Assembly (NCBI RefSeq): GCF_004006535.1
Contig: NZ_RLIH01000001.1
Span: 1-64,000, forward strand
Origin: Anaerosphaera multitolerans
GTDB taxonomy: Bacteria > Bacillota > Clostridia > Tissierellales > Peptoniphilaceae
Direction: 5' to 3'
DNA length: 64,000 nucleotides
Every line of letters starts with the position of its first letter. Position 1 is the stretch's first letter. This document shows, in pieces, positions 1-8,759 of this stretch. The translations under genes were made by a program, and so were the position numbers. The notes under the pieces were generated by a model. It worked only from the letters and a program-made list of their open reading frames with translations. It made no database searches and had not been told where the DNA came from.

Positions 1-7
1 ATTATAT

Positions 8-889
8 TTATTCCAAATATTTATGAAACTTTTCCGGTATCTCCTTATCCAAATATCCTGCTCCGGCTATATCAGGTCCCGTGTGGGCTCCTATGGCACA
101 TCCCAATTGCTGAGGCATAATATTAATCACCAAATTTTCCTCCAGCAACTTTAAAAAGGGTTCAATTGCAGTAATTTCTTCTCCATATATAGGAAAGATA
201 TAATCATAGGACCTACTTTTTTCTATAGAAGTCTTTATTATTTCAAGCATTCTCTTATAGGCTTTGTGGTTCCCTCTGGATAATTCTTTAACTTGTAATT
301 TCTTATCTGTAACGTCTATTAATGGTCTTATATTTAAAAGTTTTCCTACAGAACGTGCTGTCCTTGAAACTCTTCCTCCTCTATATAAGTACTCCATATC
401 TGATACTGTAAAAATGTGTTTTATGTTTTTAACTAAAAAATCTAAAAGTTCCACCAATTCATTAAAATCAGCTCCATTTTTAGCAGCCATAGCCGCATAG
501 TAGGTTACAAGTCCAAAACCCACTGATGCTGATTGAGAGTCTATTGAAACCATTTCTCTATTAGGGTACTTTTCTTTTATACTTTCTATTGCCAAAAGTG
601 AATTGCTATATCCACCTGTAATACCTGATGAGAGAGAAATATATATGAAGTCTCCTTCCTCGGCAGCCTTTTCAAAACTTGTCAAATAATCATACATGGG
701 GATTTGAGCAGTTTTAAAATCTTCCCCCAGTCTTTGTTTTTTAAACAGTTCGGTATTTTTTAAATCTAAACCGTCTCTATATTCTATTCCTTTATTAGTT
801 ACTATTATATTAAGGATATCTATATCAAATTTTTCTACAACTTCTTTAGGCAAGTCGCAACCTGAATCTGCAATAATTTTTACTTTCAT
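8..889 (-). CDS. DegV family fatty-acid-binding protein
   Basis: DegV/FakB-type proteins bind a single fatty acid and, in Firmicutes, present it to a fatty-acid kinase; the ligand here is not known. The N-terminal ADSGCDLP motif and the GGRVSRTARSVG motif near residue 180 are hallmarks of the family, and the 293-residue length is normal. An upstream in-frame extension exists, but the ATG at 889 has a GAGG site about 8 bases upstream and starts the conserved MKVKIIADSG strand, so I chose it. It is a single gene on the minus strand, separated from hutU by a terminator. The family call is firm; the physiological role is inferred. Confidence 0.9.
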   Translation of the reverse strand: MKVKIIADSGCDLPKEVVEKFDIDILNIIVTNKGIEYRDGLDLKNTELFKKQRLGEDFKTAQIPMYDYLTSFEKAAEEGDFIYISLSSGITGGYSNSLLAIESIKEKYPNREMVSIDSQSASVGFGLVTYYAAMAAKNGADFNELVELLDFLVKNIKHIFTVSDMEYLYRGGRVSRTARSVGKLLNIRPLIDVTDKKLQVKELSRGNHKAYKRMLEIIKTSIEKSRSYDYIFPIYGEEITAIEPFLKLLEENLVINIMPQQLGCAIGAHTGPDIAGAGYLDKEIPEKFHKYLE

Positions 890-992
890 TCTCCAACCTC
901 TCTTTACTTCATATAATTTTATACTAACAGGTTGCATTTTTCTATGACTTTTAAAATAATTAGAAATTTTTTAGAATTATTAAAACTCAAAA

Positions 993-1015
993 AAGGAAGG
1001 CTAGATGCCTTCCTT
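993..1015 (-). terminator. Terminator of hutU
   Basis: A 9-bp perfect stem (993-1001 with 1007-1015) has a 5-base loop and is followed on the minus strand by a run of six T. It lies 16 bases past the hutU stop. Confidence 0.85.
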
Positions 1016-1030
1016 AAAATATTTTATATC

Positions 1031-3061
1031 TTACTTTTCAAATACCTTTGCAACTGATTTTTTAACTAAATCTTCATCAGCTAAATAAGGAATAGTAATG
1101 TGAGCTTCGTCTTCGTGTTTCTTGTTAAACTCAATTGATGTTGACATTGCATTGTCATTTCTTGCCCAGTTACGTCTTGCAACTCCACCAATTACGTCCC
1201 AGCTCATTGAAAGTTTGATTATTTCATCAACTCTTTCTGAACCGTCAAGTACTAGTCCGAATCCACCGTTAATTGATTTACCAATACCTACTCCACCACC
1301 GTTGTGAAGAGCTATTAAACTCATTCCTCTTGCAGCGTTTCCGGCATAACATTGAACAGCCATATCAGCAGTTACGTTTGAACCGTCTTTAATATTAGAA
1401 GTTTCTCTAAATGGAGAGTCAGTTCCAGATACGTCATGGTGGTCACGACCTATCATTACAGGACCAACTTTTCCTTCTCTTACTAACTTGTTAAATGCAA
1501 GCGCAATGTTAACTCTTCCCTCTTCGTCTTGGTAAAGAATTCTAGCTTCAGTTCCAACTACTAATTGGTTCTTTTCAGCATCTCTAATCCAGTTATAGTT
1601 ATCTCTATCTTGGTATCTTCTTGTAGGATCAATTGCTTCCATAGCAGCGTGGTCAGTAGTTACTAAGTCTTCATGTTTACCGCTTAAGCAAACCCATCTA
1701 AATGGTCCATATCCGTAATCAAATAGAAGAGGTCCCATAATATCTTCAACATATGAAGGCCAAATAAATCCGTCTTTATCGTCTACGCCGTTTTTAGAAA
1801 TTTCCTTAACACCGGCATCGTAAATAGCTTTCATAAATGAGTTACCGTAGTCAAAGAAATAAACTCCCTTAGAAACTAATGATTTAATTACGTTATAGTG
1901 TCTTACAAGTGTTTCATCTACTAATTTAACGAATTGATCGTGATCTTCTCCAAGCATTCTTGTTCTTTCTTCAAAAGTAATTCCTGCTGGACAATATCCT
2001 CCACCATATACGTTATGGCAAGAAGTTTGGTCGGAAAGAAGATCTATATGGAAGTTATGCTCATCCATGTACTCAAGCAAGTCAACTATATTACCATGAT
2101 ATGCAATTGACATAGCTTCTTCTTTTTCAAGGTATTCCTTAGCTATTTCACAAGCTTCTGCAGGAGTTCTAGCAAGTTTAGAAATCCAACCTTGCTCAAG
2201 TCTGGTTTCAATTCTTGAAATGTCAACTTCAGCTACAATTGCAACTGCATTTGCAATTTCTCCAGCCTTACCTTGAGCACCACTCATTCCGCCAAGTCCT
2301 GATGTAACGAATAACTTTCCTCTTAAATCTCCCTCAGCCGGGATACCTAGCTTTAATCTACCAGCGTTAAGAATAGTATTAAATGTTCCGTGAACTATTC
2401 CTTGAGGTCCAATGTACATCCAACCACCAGCAGTCATTTGACCGTAGTTAGTAACTCCCATTTCCTCAGCAACTTCCCAATCTTCAAGGTTATCATACTC
2501 ACCAATTAATAAACCGTTTGTAATTATAACTCTTGGAGAATTTGGTCTTGATTTAAATAGTCCAAGCGGATGACCAGATTCAACTACTAAAGTTTGTTCT
2601 TGAGTCATTTCCTCTAAATATCTCATAATTAAATTGTACTGCATCCAGTTTTGGCAAACTTGTCCTGTTTCACCATAAGTAACTAATTCATAAGGATAAA
2701 GAGCAATTTCAAAGTCAAGGTTGTTGTCAATCATAACTTGGAACGCCTTTCCCTCTATACAATTTCCCTTATACTCGTCAATTGGTTTTCCGTAAATTCT
2801 TCCCTCAGGTCTAAATCTGTAACCGTAAATTCTTCCAGTAGTAGTAAGTTCTTCTAGGAACTCAGGAATTAATTCTTCATGGAATTTTTCAGGAATGTAT
2901 CTTAGTGCGTTTTTTAGAGCCACTTCAGTTTGTGCTTGAGATAGACGGAATCCTCTATCCGGAGCTCTACGAATTCCCTCTTGGAATTTTGGCATTTCTG
3001 GTAGTTCGTCAAATTCAAGTTTAATTTTCATTGAACTTGCAATTTCATTGTTACTAATCAT
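1031..3061 (-). CDS. hutU: Urocanate hydratase, long (UROC1-like) form
   Basis: Second step of histidine degradation: adds water to urocanate to give 4-imidazolone-5-propionate, using tightly bound NAD as an electrophile. The protein has 676 residues, the length of the animal-type UROC1 enzyme rather than the roughly 555 of classic bacterial HutU. It has a glycine-rich GLGGMSGAQGKAG segment near residue 255 and the DQTSCHNVYGGGYCP segment near 342 around the active-site region. A strong GAGGAGG site precedes the ATG. It is divergent from hutI, the next enzyme in the pathway. No histidine ammonia-lyase or formiminotransferase gene lies in the window, so the rest of the pathway must be elsewhere. 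Confidence 0.95.
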   Translation of the reverse strand: MISNNEIASSMKIKLEFDELPEMPKFQEGIRRAPDRGFRLSQAQTEVALKNALRYIPEKFHEELIPEFLEELTTTGRIYGYRFRPEGRIYGKPIDEYKGNCIEGKAFQVMIDNNLDFEIALYPYELVTYGETGQVCQNWMQYNLIMRYLEEMTQEQTLVVESGHPLGLFKSRPNSPRVIITNGLLIGEYDNLEDWEVAEEMGVTNYGQMTAGGWMYIGPQGIVHGTFNTILNAGRLKLGIPAEGDLRGKLFVTSGLGGMSGAQGKAGEIANAVAIVAEVDISRIETRLEQGWISKLARTPAEACEIAKEYLEKEEAMSIAYHGNIVDLLEYMDEHNFHIDLLSDQTSCHNVYGGGYCPAGITFEERTRMLGEDHDQFVKLVDETLVRHYNVIKSLVSKGVYFFDYGNSFMKAIYDAGVKEISKNGVDDKDGFIWPSYVEDIMGPLLFDYGYGPFRWVCLSGKHEDLVTTDHAAMEAIDPTRRYQDRDNYNWIRDAEKNQLVVGTEARILYQDEEGRVNIALAFNKLVREGKVGPVMIGRDHHDVSGTDSPFRETSNIKDGSNVTADMAVQCYAGNAARGMSLIALHNGGGVGIGKSINGGFGLVLDGSERVDEIIKLSMSWDVIGGVARRNWARNDNAMSTSIEFNKKHEDEAHITIPYLADEDLVKKSVAKVFEK

Positions 3062-3335
3062 TTTTTATTCCTCCTCTTTATATTAAAATATTCTAATAAC
3101 TGGTCTTTTGATAACATCTTACTTATTGTCCGTCTTTAAATTGTCTACTCATATAAATTTATTATTTTAATTATTTTCCACGTAATTGCAAAAGTTTGCA
3201 AATCATTTTAAATTATTTGACACTTATTAGATATTAGCTCTTTATTATGATTATAACAGTATTAGTGATATAATTGTAGTTGAATGGGTAAAATTACAGT
3301 AAATATTAATTTGAAAATAATAATAGGAGGTTATA
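3062..3335. promoter_or_regulatory. Divergent hutU/hutI control region
   Basis: This 274-base AT-rich gap separates the two divergent histidine-use genes and should hold both promoters. On the plus strand a TATAAT at 3269-3274 lies 62 bases before hutI with only a weak -35. A perfect TTGACA at 3217-3222 has no well-spaced -10. Two ATTGTC direct repeats (3125-3130 and 3140-3145), 15 bases apart, lie on the hutU side and could be an operator. No known regulator site was recognised. Confidence 0.45.
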
Positions 3336-4601
3336 ATGGCAGCTAATAAAATATTATATAATTTAAATGAAATTTTTTGTCCAGTAGACCCTGGCCACCC
3401 TTTAAAAGGTGCTGAAATGAACGAAGCCAAAATACTGAAAAACGGTTATATTGCCATAGCCGACGGAAAAATTTTAGAAGTTGGAGAAGGAGAGGTTCCT
3501 AAAAACCTTATTGACGATAAAACAGAAATGGTTGACCTAACAGGTCGTATTGCAACTCCAGGCTTAATCGATTGTCATACTCACTTGGTATACGGCGGAA
3601 GTAGGGAAAATGAATTCGCTAAAAAATTAAACGGAGTTTCCTATATTGACATATTAAAAGAAGGTGGAGGAATTCTTGCAACTCAAACTGCAACTCAAAA
3701 AGCTTCTTTTGAAAATCTATACGACAAATCCAAAAAACTACTTGAGCATATGATGTACCACGGAGTAACTACAGTTGAGGCAAAATCAGGTTACGGTCTA
3801 GACTGGGAAAATGAAAAGAAACAACTTGAAGTTGCTAAAAAACTAGACGAAGATATGCCAATTGATTTAGTTTCCACTTTTATGGGAGCTCATGCAATAC
3901 CTAAGGAATACATTGACAATCCGGATGCCTTTATTGATGAAGTAATTGGAATGCTTCCAAAAGTAAAAGAGGAAAATCTTGCGGAATTTGTAGATATATT
4001 CTGTGAAACCGGAGTTTTTACAGCTGAACAATCCTATAAACTGTTAAAGGCAGCTCAAGAACAAGGATTTAAAACACGTATCCACGCTGATGAAATCGAC
4101 TCTATTGGCGGAAGTGTTGTAGCAGCAGATTTAAAAACTACAAGCGCCGAACACTTAATGGTAATAACTGATGAAGATATTAAAAAGCTTGCAGATGCAG
4201 GAGTAATCGGAAATTTACTTCCGGGAACTACTTTTTCATTAATGGCTGAGCAATATGCTCCGGCTAGAAAAATGCTTGATGCAGGTATGGCTATAACTTT
4301 AACCACAGACTCAAACCCGGGTTCATGTCCTATGGCAAACTTACAATTTATAATGCAACTTGGATGTCTTGCTATGAAACTTACACCAATTGAAGTTTAT
4401 AATGCAGTTACTATAAACGCTGCTTATTCAGTGGCAAGAGCTGATAGAATCGGTAGTTTAGACGTTGGTAAAGACGCTGATATAACTATCTTTGATGCTC
4501 CGAACTTAGACTACACACTTTATTTCTTTGCTACAAACCTATGTAGTGAAGTTTATAAAAAAGGTGAATTAGTAGTTAAAGATCGTCAAATAGTTAAATA
4601 A
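3336..4601 (+). CDS. hutI: Imidazolonepropionase
   Basis: Third step of histidine degradation: hydrolyses 4-imidazolone-5-propionate to N-formimino-L-glutamate. It is a metal-dependent amidohydrolase of 421 residues, normal for the family. Visible ligands and motifs are [10 protein letters not shown] near residue 80 (the HxH metal pair), a HADEID histidine near 250, and [10 protein letters not shown] near 325 with the catalytic aspartate. An AGGAGG site lies 7 bases before the ATG. It is transcribed away from hutU and is closed by its own terminator, so it is monocistronic here. Confidence 0.95.
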   Translation: MAANKILYNLNEIFCPVDPGHPLKGAEMNEAKILKNGYIAIADGKILEVGEGEVPKNLIDDKTEMVDLTGRIATPGLIDCHTHLVYGGSRENEFAKKLNGVSYIDILKEGGGILATQTATQKASFENLYDKSKKLLEHMMYHGVTTVEAKSGYGLDWENEKKQLEVAKKLDEDMPIDLVSTFMGAHAIPKEYIDNPDAFIDEVIGMLPKVKEENLAEFVDIFCETGVFTAEQSYKLLKAAQEQGFKTRIHADEIDSIGGSVVAADLKTTSAEHLMVITDEDIKKLADAGVIGNLLPGTTFSLMAEQYAPARKMLDAGMAITLTTDSNPGSCPMANLQFIMQLGCLAMKLTPIEVYNAVTINAAYSVARADRIGSLDVGKDADITIFDAPNLDYTLYFFATNLCSEVYKKGELVVKDRQIVK

Positions 4602-4617
4602 AACTTTAGGAAATTTT

Positions 4618-4651
4618 TAAAGGGCAAAGTGTAACTACATTTTGCCCTTTA
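4618..4651 (+). terminator. Terminator of hutI
   Basis: An 11-bp perfect stem (4618-4628 with 4641-4651) has a 12-base loop and starts 16 bases after the hutI stop. The T-rich stretch after it is interrupted by GAC, so it may be moderate in strength. Confidence 0.75.
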
Positions 4652-4652
4652 T

Positions 4653-4681
4653 TTGACTTTGAATTTATATTATAATAAAAT
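4653..4681 (+). promoter_or_regulatory. Promoter of tRNA-Arg
   Basis: TTGACT (4653-4658) and TAAAAT (4676-4681) are separated by exactly 17 bases and lie 19 bases before the mature tRNA, as expected for a sigma-A promoter. An overlapping TATAAT at 4671 is too close to this -35. Confidence 0.55.
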
Positions 4682-4700
4682 ACATCAAGTTATTAAGTAA

Positions 4701-4777
4701 GCATGCATAGCTCAGTAGGATAGAGCGACGCTCTCCTAAAGCGTAGGTCGGGGGTTCGACTCCCTCTGCGTGCACCA
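4701..4777 (+). tRNA. tRNA-Arg (anticodon CCU)
   Basis: A complete cloverleaf can be folded by hand. The acceptor stem is 4701-4707 with 4767-4773, with one G-U pair. The D stem is 4710-4713 with 4723-4726, the anticodon stem 4728-4732 with 4740-4744, and the T stem 4750-4754 with 4762-4766. The 7-base anticodon loop reads CTCCTAA, so the anticodon is CCT (4734-4736), which decodes AGG. The CCA end is encoded at 4775-4777. It is a single tRNA gene with its own promoter and terminator. Confidence 0.96.
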
Positions 4778-4782
4778 AGTAT

Positions 4783-4827
4783 AAGTGTATTTTCCTAAGT
4801 GGTTCTATATCGTTGGAAAATACACTT
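4783..4827 (+). terminator. Terminator of tRNA-Arg
   Basis: A 13-bp perfect stem (4783-4795 with 4815-4827) with a 19-base loop runs directly into a T-rich tract, five bases past the encoded CCA. Confidence 0.88.
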
Positions 4828-4968
4828 TTTATTTTTATGTATCGTTGCATTGCGCTAGCATTACACAGCAAATAAAACTCCAAAATAAATGTAAAAAATA
4901 TACATCCAGCATAAAAGTATAGAAGATAAAATAAATCTAATCCAAGATACTAAAACAATCTCCCTTAA

Positions 4969-5253
4969 TTACAAAATATAAAATTTAATTGTTGCAATTA
5001 CTATTATTAATAATATCAGTTGAAGGGCAAATAGCAGCAGAGGCATTCGTTTTAATATTTCTCTCTTTATGATGCCATACAATATTACAAAAATAACATA
5101 GCCAATACATATGTAATATAAAAGTTTAAACCATTTTATATCAATATTAACTATTGATTTACTCAAAAAAACCATTGCTTGAAAGATTAAAATCAAAAGA
5201 CAGCTTAAGATTAAAAAAACATATATCCTTTTATTTACTTTTTTATTTGCCAT
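4969..5253 (-). CDS. Small three-helix membrane protein, unknown
   Basis: A 94-residue, very hydrophobic protein. A lysine-rich N-terminus (MANKKVNKR) is followed by three predicted membrane helices at roughly residues 9-31, 42-60 and 70-92, with basic residues between the second and third. I do not recognise the family. An ATG three codons earlier sits only 3 bases from the GGAG motif, while the ATG at 5253 is 8 bases from it, so I start there. It stands alone between the tRNA gene and a decayed gene. It could be a transport accessory or an immunity-like protein, but nothing in the sequence decides this. Confidence 0.6.
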   Translation of the reverse strand: MANKKVNKRIYVFLILSCLLILIFQAMVFLSKSIVNIDIKWFKLLYYICIGYVIFVILYGIIKREILKRMPLLLFALQLILLIIVIATIKFYIL

Positions 5254-5447
5254 AACATTCACTCCAAACTAACCCTAACAATTAATAATTTAAATAATTT
5301 TATATTCTCTAGTAAAAGTACCTGCCCATAATATATAGTTCTATTAAATTTCATTGATAAGTCTTTATATGTAACTTATATAATAATATTCTATTTTAAA
5401 ATACCGCTAAAGTTATGCCACGCTACATTAAAATTGGAGGTGATACT

Positions 5448-5844
5448 GTGTTTGATATTTATACCCTTAAAAATTATTTAAATAACGAAAATGCAGGCTT
5501 TGAAATTATAAATCGTTCTACCACTATATTTACACTTAAAGATGCTAAAAAAACTTCGATATGAGTAAAGCAGCTCCAACATTAACTGTAGAATGTGAAA
5601 ATCAACTTATGTCATTAATTACAACATCAAAATCCAAAGTTGATCTTGATAAATTTAAGAAATAGATTACAAAATAGGTTTCATCCCTCTAGTCGCTCTT
5701 AATATTCCCTGTATCTTTAATAATGATCTCTTAGTCTTAAACTATATCTATAGTGAAACAGGAGATGAATTTTGTACTTTAAAAATCAAACCTCATAATG
5801 TGAACAATCTAAATAATCTAGTATATATTTTTAATGGCGATTAA
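5448..5844 (+). pseudogene. Frameshifted gene of unknown function (about 130 codons)
   Basis: A GGAGG site at 5436-5440 lies 7 bases before a GTG start at 5448. The reading frame runs to a TGA at 5562, just after a run of seven A at 5547-5553. A one-base shift there rejoins an open frame that continues with NFDMSKAAPTLTVECENQ to a TAG at 5663. A second shift near 5665 rejoins a third frame reading DYKIGFIPLVALNIPC and on to a TAA at 5842. The three pieces abut in order and have ordinary coding character, so this looks like one small soluble protein broken twice. I do not recognise the family. A weak hairpin follows at 5853-5873. Confidence 0.6.
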
Positions 5845-5852
5845 AATAAACC

Positions 5853-5873
5853 TGAGGAAAAAGTTAATCCTCA
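5853..5873 (+). terminator. Weak terminator-like hairpin
   Basis: A 6-bp stem (5853-5858 with 5868-5873) with a 9-base loop is followed after a few bases by a T run. It lies just downstream of the broken gene ending at 5844. Confidence 0.4.
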
Positions 5874-5898
5874 AGCTTGTTGTTTTTAACTTCTTAAT

Positions 5899-5976
5899 TT
5901 AATGAGTTGCTTTCTTTGTATTGTTTTCTCTATCTATCTTCTTTTCATATAAAATTTTCTTTAGCTTTCCCAGTAA
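5899..5976 (-). pseudogene. Short relic resembling the decayed gene at 59.6 kb
   Basis: A 25-codon open stretch on the minus strand with no start codon contains KILYEKKIDRE. The decayed minus-strand gene at 59562-59815 contains KILYEQKVDRE, and the DNA beneath is 33 of 35 identical (5925-5959 against 59624-59658). The rest of the 5845-6190 gap is AT-rich and shows no gene. Confidence 0.4.
5925..5959 (-). repeat. Dispersed 35-base repeat, copy 1
   Basis: Identical to 59624-59658 at 33 of 35 positions and in the same orientation; both copies lie in decayed minus-strand coding sequence. Confidence 0.7.
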
Positions 5977-6190
5977 TTAATATATTTACTATTAGAAAAC
6001 TACAAAGGTATTTATTATAAATTCTGTTCCTAATTTAAGCTACTATATCCATAAGTTTACTTCTTTAAAAAATAGGAATTTCAAGTTACTCTTAAATGCG
6101 AAATTTTAAAAATTTTAAAGCCATTAGCTCTCTAAAGTTTGTAATCAAGCGTTTTTCAAGCTATAATTATTATAAGGATAGGTGATTATT

Positions 6191-6364
6191 ATGAAAAAGA
6201 AAGAGAGGATACAGACGTCTTTTAAGTTAGATGCTCAGGTGTTAAAAGAGTTGAAAATATACTGTATAAATCATAATACTACCATGCAAAAATTAATAGA
6301 GGACTATATAGTTAATTTATTGAAAGAAGAAGGAAATCAACAGCTGTCAATGTTTAAATCTTAG
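6191..6364 (+). CDS. Small ribbon-helix-helix DNA-binding protein
   Basis: A 57-residue protein. A short beta strand (RIQTSFKLD) is followed by two amphipathic helices (AQVLKELKIYCINHN, then TMQKLIEDYIVNLLKEE). This is the ribbon-helix-helix fold of CopG/Arc/ParD-type regulators and antitoxins. A GTG at 6182 overlaps the ribosome binding site, so I chose the ATG at 6191, 5 bases after AGGTGA. No toxin or partition gene lies beside it; the next gene is an aldehyde dehydrogenase. It may be an orphan antitoxin or a local regulator left over from a mobile element. The fold is a good guess; the targets are unknown. Confidence 0.7.
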   Translation: MKKKERIQTSFKLDAQVLKELKIYCINHNTTMQKLIEDYIVNLLKEEGNQQLSMFKS

Positions 6365-6479
6365 AGTTTTCTTTCACAGATTAACTTAGATTTATATTAA
6401 ATTTTTATGCCATAACTCTTTTCATTTCTCAAAACTTCTTTTAATGGGTATATATGGAAAAAAGAATGGAGGTCCTATT

Positions 6480-7880
6480 TTGAAAGATTATAATTTATAT
6501 ATTAATGGAAAATGGATTCCCTCACAAGGCAATGACTTTATAGAGGTTGAAAATCCTGCCACTAGGGAAATCCTCGCAAAAGTGCCGGCTGCAACGGAAA
6601 ATGATGTTCTACTTGCAATAAAGGGCAGCAAAAGCAGCTTTCCAATGTGGAGTAAGACCGACCCCTTAGAGCGCTTAAACTATGTAAGAAAAATCTATGA
6701 CTACCTTGTTAAACACAAAGACGAAATTTCCAAAACACTTTCATTGGAATTAGGTTGTCCTCTAAGTTTTGGAAAGAATCGCCATGTTGAACCCTATCTT
6801 GCTAATATTGAAAATTACTTTGAAATTGCAGAAAATTATTCCTATGCGGAAGACAATAAGGATTTTAAAATCTACAGAGAACCTGTAGGTGTTATAGCTT
6901 GTATAACACCGTGGAATTATCCCTTCGGTCAAATTGTAAAAAAAGTAATTCCGGGACTGTTAACGGGAAATACGATTTTATTAAAGCCAAGTAAGAGAAC
7001 TCCTCTTACAGCTTACTACTTTGCAGAAGCGGCTGAATACGCAAAACTTCCTCCGGGAGTGTTTCAACTGTTGCCGGGAAGAGGCGGAGAAGTGGGAAAT
7101 ATTCTTGCAAGAGACAGCGATGTGGATATGGTAACTTTTACAGGCTCCACTTCAGGCGGTAAAGAAATCGGAAAGCTGGCCTTGGATACAGTTAAGAAAA
7201 TCACCTTGGAGTTGGGCGGAAAATCTGCGGCAGTTGTACTTGAGGGAGCTGATTTAAAAATGTCTTTGAAAAAGGTATTGGACACTGTATATTTAAACGT
7301 AGGCCAAACTTGCTCCGCTAAGAGCAGATTAGTTGCTCCCAGAAGTCTAAAGCCAGAAATTGAAAAACATTTAATTGAACTTACAAAGAGCTATAAATTC
7401 GGTAATCCCGAAGATGAAAGTACAGATGTCGGTCCTCTGCAATCAAAAGCCCAGTTTGAAAAAGTAAGCAGATATATTGAAATAGGAAAAGAAGAAGCTA
7501 GATTACTATATGAGGGTGAGATTCCTAAAGGTGAAGGATACTATATTGGACCTGTAATATTTACAGATGTAGCTCCTAAATCAAAAATAGCACAGGAGGA
7601 AATCTTCGGTCCTGTACTCTCTGTAATTTACTATGATACTTTGGAAGAGGCTATTGAAATAGGAAACGACAGCATCTACGGCCTTTCAGGTATGGTATTC
7701 GGACCTGAAAAAGAAGCTCTGGAAGTTGCAAGACAAATCCGCACCGGACAAATTCAAATAAACGATGGAGTCTTCAGTCAAAATGCTCCTTTTGGCGGCT
7801 ATAAGCAGTCCGGTCTCGGTAGAGAGGGAAGTAAGTACGGTTTTGAAGAATTTTTAGAAATTAAAGCAATATTTATGTAA
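6480..7880 (+). CDS. NAD(P)-dependent aldehyde dehydrogenase
   Basis: Oxidises an aldehyde to the carboxylate with NAD(P); the substrate cannot be read from sequence. Full-length ALDH fold of about 466 residues: the ITPWNYPF cofactor motif, the FTGSTSGG turn, the LELGGKS glutamate, and the catalytic cysteine in GQTCSAKSR. The C-terminal PFGGYKQSGLGRE motif is typical. An ATG at 6444 lacks a ribosome binding site, whereas a TTG at 6480 lies 7 bases after a perfect GGAGG and begins KDYNLYINGKW, the usual family start, so I use it. It appears to be monocistronic, with a hairpin after the stop. Confidence 0.9.
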   Translation: MKDYNLYINGKWIPSQGNDFIEVENPATREILAKVPAATENDVLLAIKGSKSSFPMWSKTDPLERLNYVRKIYDYLVKHKDEISKTLSLELGCPLSFGKNRHVEPYLANIENYFEIAENYSYAEDNKDFKIYREPVGVIACITPWNYPFGQIVKKVIPGLLTGNTILLKPSKRTPLTAYYFAEAAEYAKLPPGVFQLLPGRGGEVGNILARDSDVDMVTFTGSTSGGKEIGKLALDTVKKITLELGGKSAAVVLEGADLKMSLKKVLDTVYLNVGQTCSAKSRLVAPRSLKPEIEKHLIELTKSYKFGNPEDESTDVGPLQSKAQFEKVSRYIEIGKEEARLLYEGEIPKGEGYYIGPVIFTDVAPKSKIAQEEIFGPVLSVIYYDTLEEAIEIGNDSIYGLSGMVFGPEKEALEVARQIRTGQIQINDGVFSQNAPFGGYKQSGLGREGSKYGFEEFLEIKAIFM

Positions 7881-7911
7881 TATAAACCCATAGCAATGCT
7901 GTGGGTTTATA
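7881..7911 (+). terminator. Terminator of the aldehyde dehydrogenase gene
   Basis: A 10-bp stem (7881-7890 with 7902-7911) extends inward by three more pairs across a T-G wobble. The T tract after it is poor, so efficiency is uncertain. Confidence 0.65.
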
Positions 7912-7933
7912 TTGTCTTCTTATTGAAATACTT

Positions 7934-8074
7934 TTAATCCCGTTTTTTGCTACCTATTATAAATATTAAAATTATAATTACAAAGGGCGCTGTAAGTTTA
8001 TAGATATATGAACTTAAAATAGTCCCGCCAAATACAGGTTCCTTTATTCCCCGTGGAACTAAGCTAGATTTTAT
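7934..8074 (-). pseudogene. C-terminal relic of a membrane transporter
   Basis: An open minus-strand stretch of 46 codons has no start codon and is closed upstream by a stop at 8075-8077. It reads KEPVFGGTILSSYIYKLTAP, then a hydrophobic segment and a basic tail (GSKKRD). The pattern resembles the last helix of neurotransmitter:sodium symporter (NSS) family transporters, though that match is from memory and weak. The rest of the gene is gone, replaced by the XRE-S24 repressor gene. This suggests a deletion or replacement event at this site. Confidence 0.45.
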
Positions 8075-8095
8075 TTAAGACAAATAAATCTATTC

Positions 8096-8704
8096 TTAAA
8101 TTTTAACTCTAATTTCTACAGCCACTCCGATTATTTCCACAGACAATTCCTTAATTTCTTCATTGCTGTAAAAATGAGGCGGATATACAGAAGTGTTATA
8201 GCCTATAAGTTCAATTCCCTCTTTATACTTCTTTACTTGTTTTAATGTAGCTATGTCATCTCCTACTAAGACTATTGCCAATTCACCATTTTCACAGTCA
8301 CTTTGTCTTTTTACAATTGCCACATCGCCATCTACAAAACGCGGCATCATACTTACTCCCTTAATTCTAAGAGCAAAAAATTCTCCTTTATCCTGCCATT
8401 CACTGGGGATTTCTTCATAACCTATTATCTCTTCTCTTGAAAAAATTTTACTATTCCTTGAAATAATACGATATAGGGGAATTTCAACTGTCTCCCTTTC
8501 CCCTTTTTTATTTAAACCCAATAAGTACTTTGGTGATACTTCTAAAATTTTCGTAAGTTTAATTAGTTCTTCATCTCTTATTGCCCTGCTGCCCTTTTCA
8601 ATTCTATTCATTACACTTACGCTTATGTCCATTTTTTGCGCCAAATCTCTTTGCGTTAAATTTAACTCTTTTCTCTTGCTTTTTATTCTGTTTTCTATAC
8701 TCAA
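8096..8704 (-). CDS. XRE-family repressor with LexA-like S24 domain
   Basis: A 202-residue, phage-repressor-like protein. Residues 5-60 form an XRE helix-turn-helix (LTQRDLAQKMDISVSVMNRIEKG). The C-terminal half is a peptidase S24 domain with the nucleophile in GVSMMPRFVDGD and the partner lysine in the ATLKQVKK segment. Such proteins repress until self-cleaved, often after DNA damage. No obvious Ala-Gly cleavage site is visible in the linker, so the mode of inactivation is open. It starts with TTG, 5 bases after GGGGTG. No phage genes surround it; it sits beside a transporter relic and is probably the remnant of an element or a domesticated regulator. Confidence 0.85.
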   Translation of the reverse strand: MSIENRIKSKRKELNLTQRDLAQKMDISVSVMNRIEKGSRAIRDEELIKLTKILEVSPKYLLGLNKKGERETVEIPLYRIISRNSKIFSREEIIGYEEIPSEWQDKGEFFALRIKGVSMMPRFVDGDVAIVKRQSDCENGELAIVLVGDDIATLKQVKKYKEGIELIGYNTSVYPPHFYSNEEIKELSVEIIGVAVEIRVKI

Positions 8705-8759
8705 GCTCCCACCCCTTATCCCTTTTAAATTCTACGCTAATTCTATGATATTTCTAATT

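Noticed and set aside
4665-4883. 72-codon minus-strand ORF over the tRNA gene
   Set aside because: It is the antisense reading of tRNA-Arg; the VEPPTYAL-type peptide is a well-known artefact of antisense tRNA translation.
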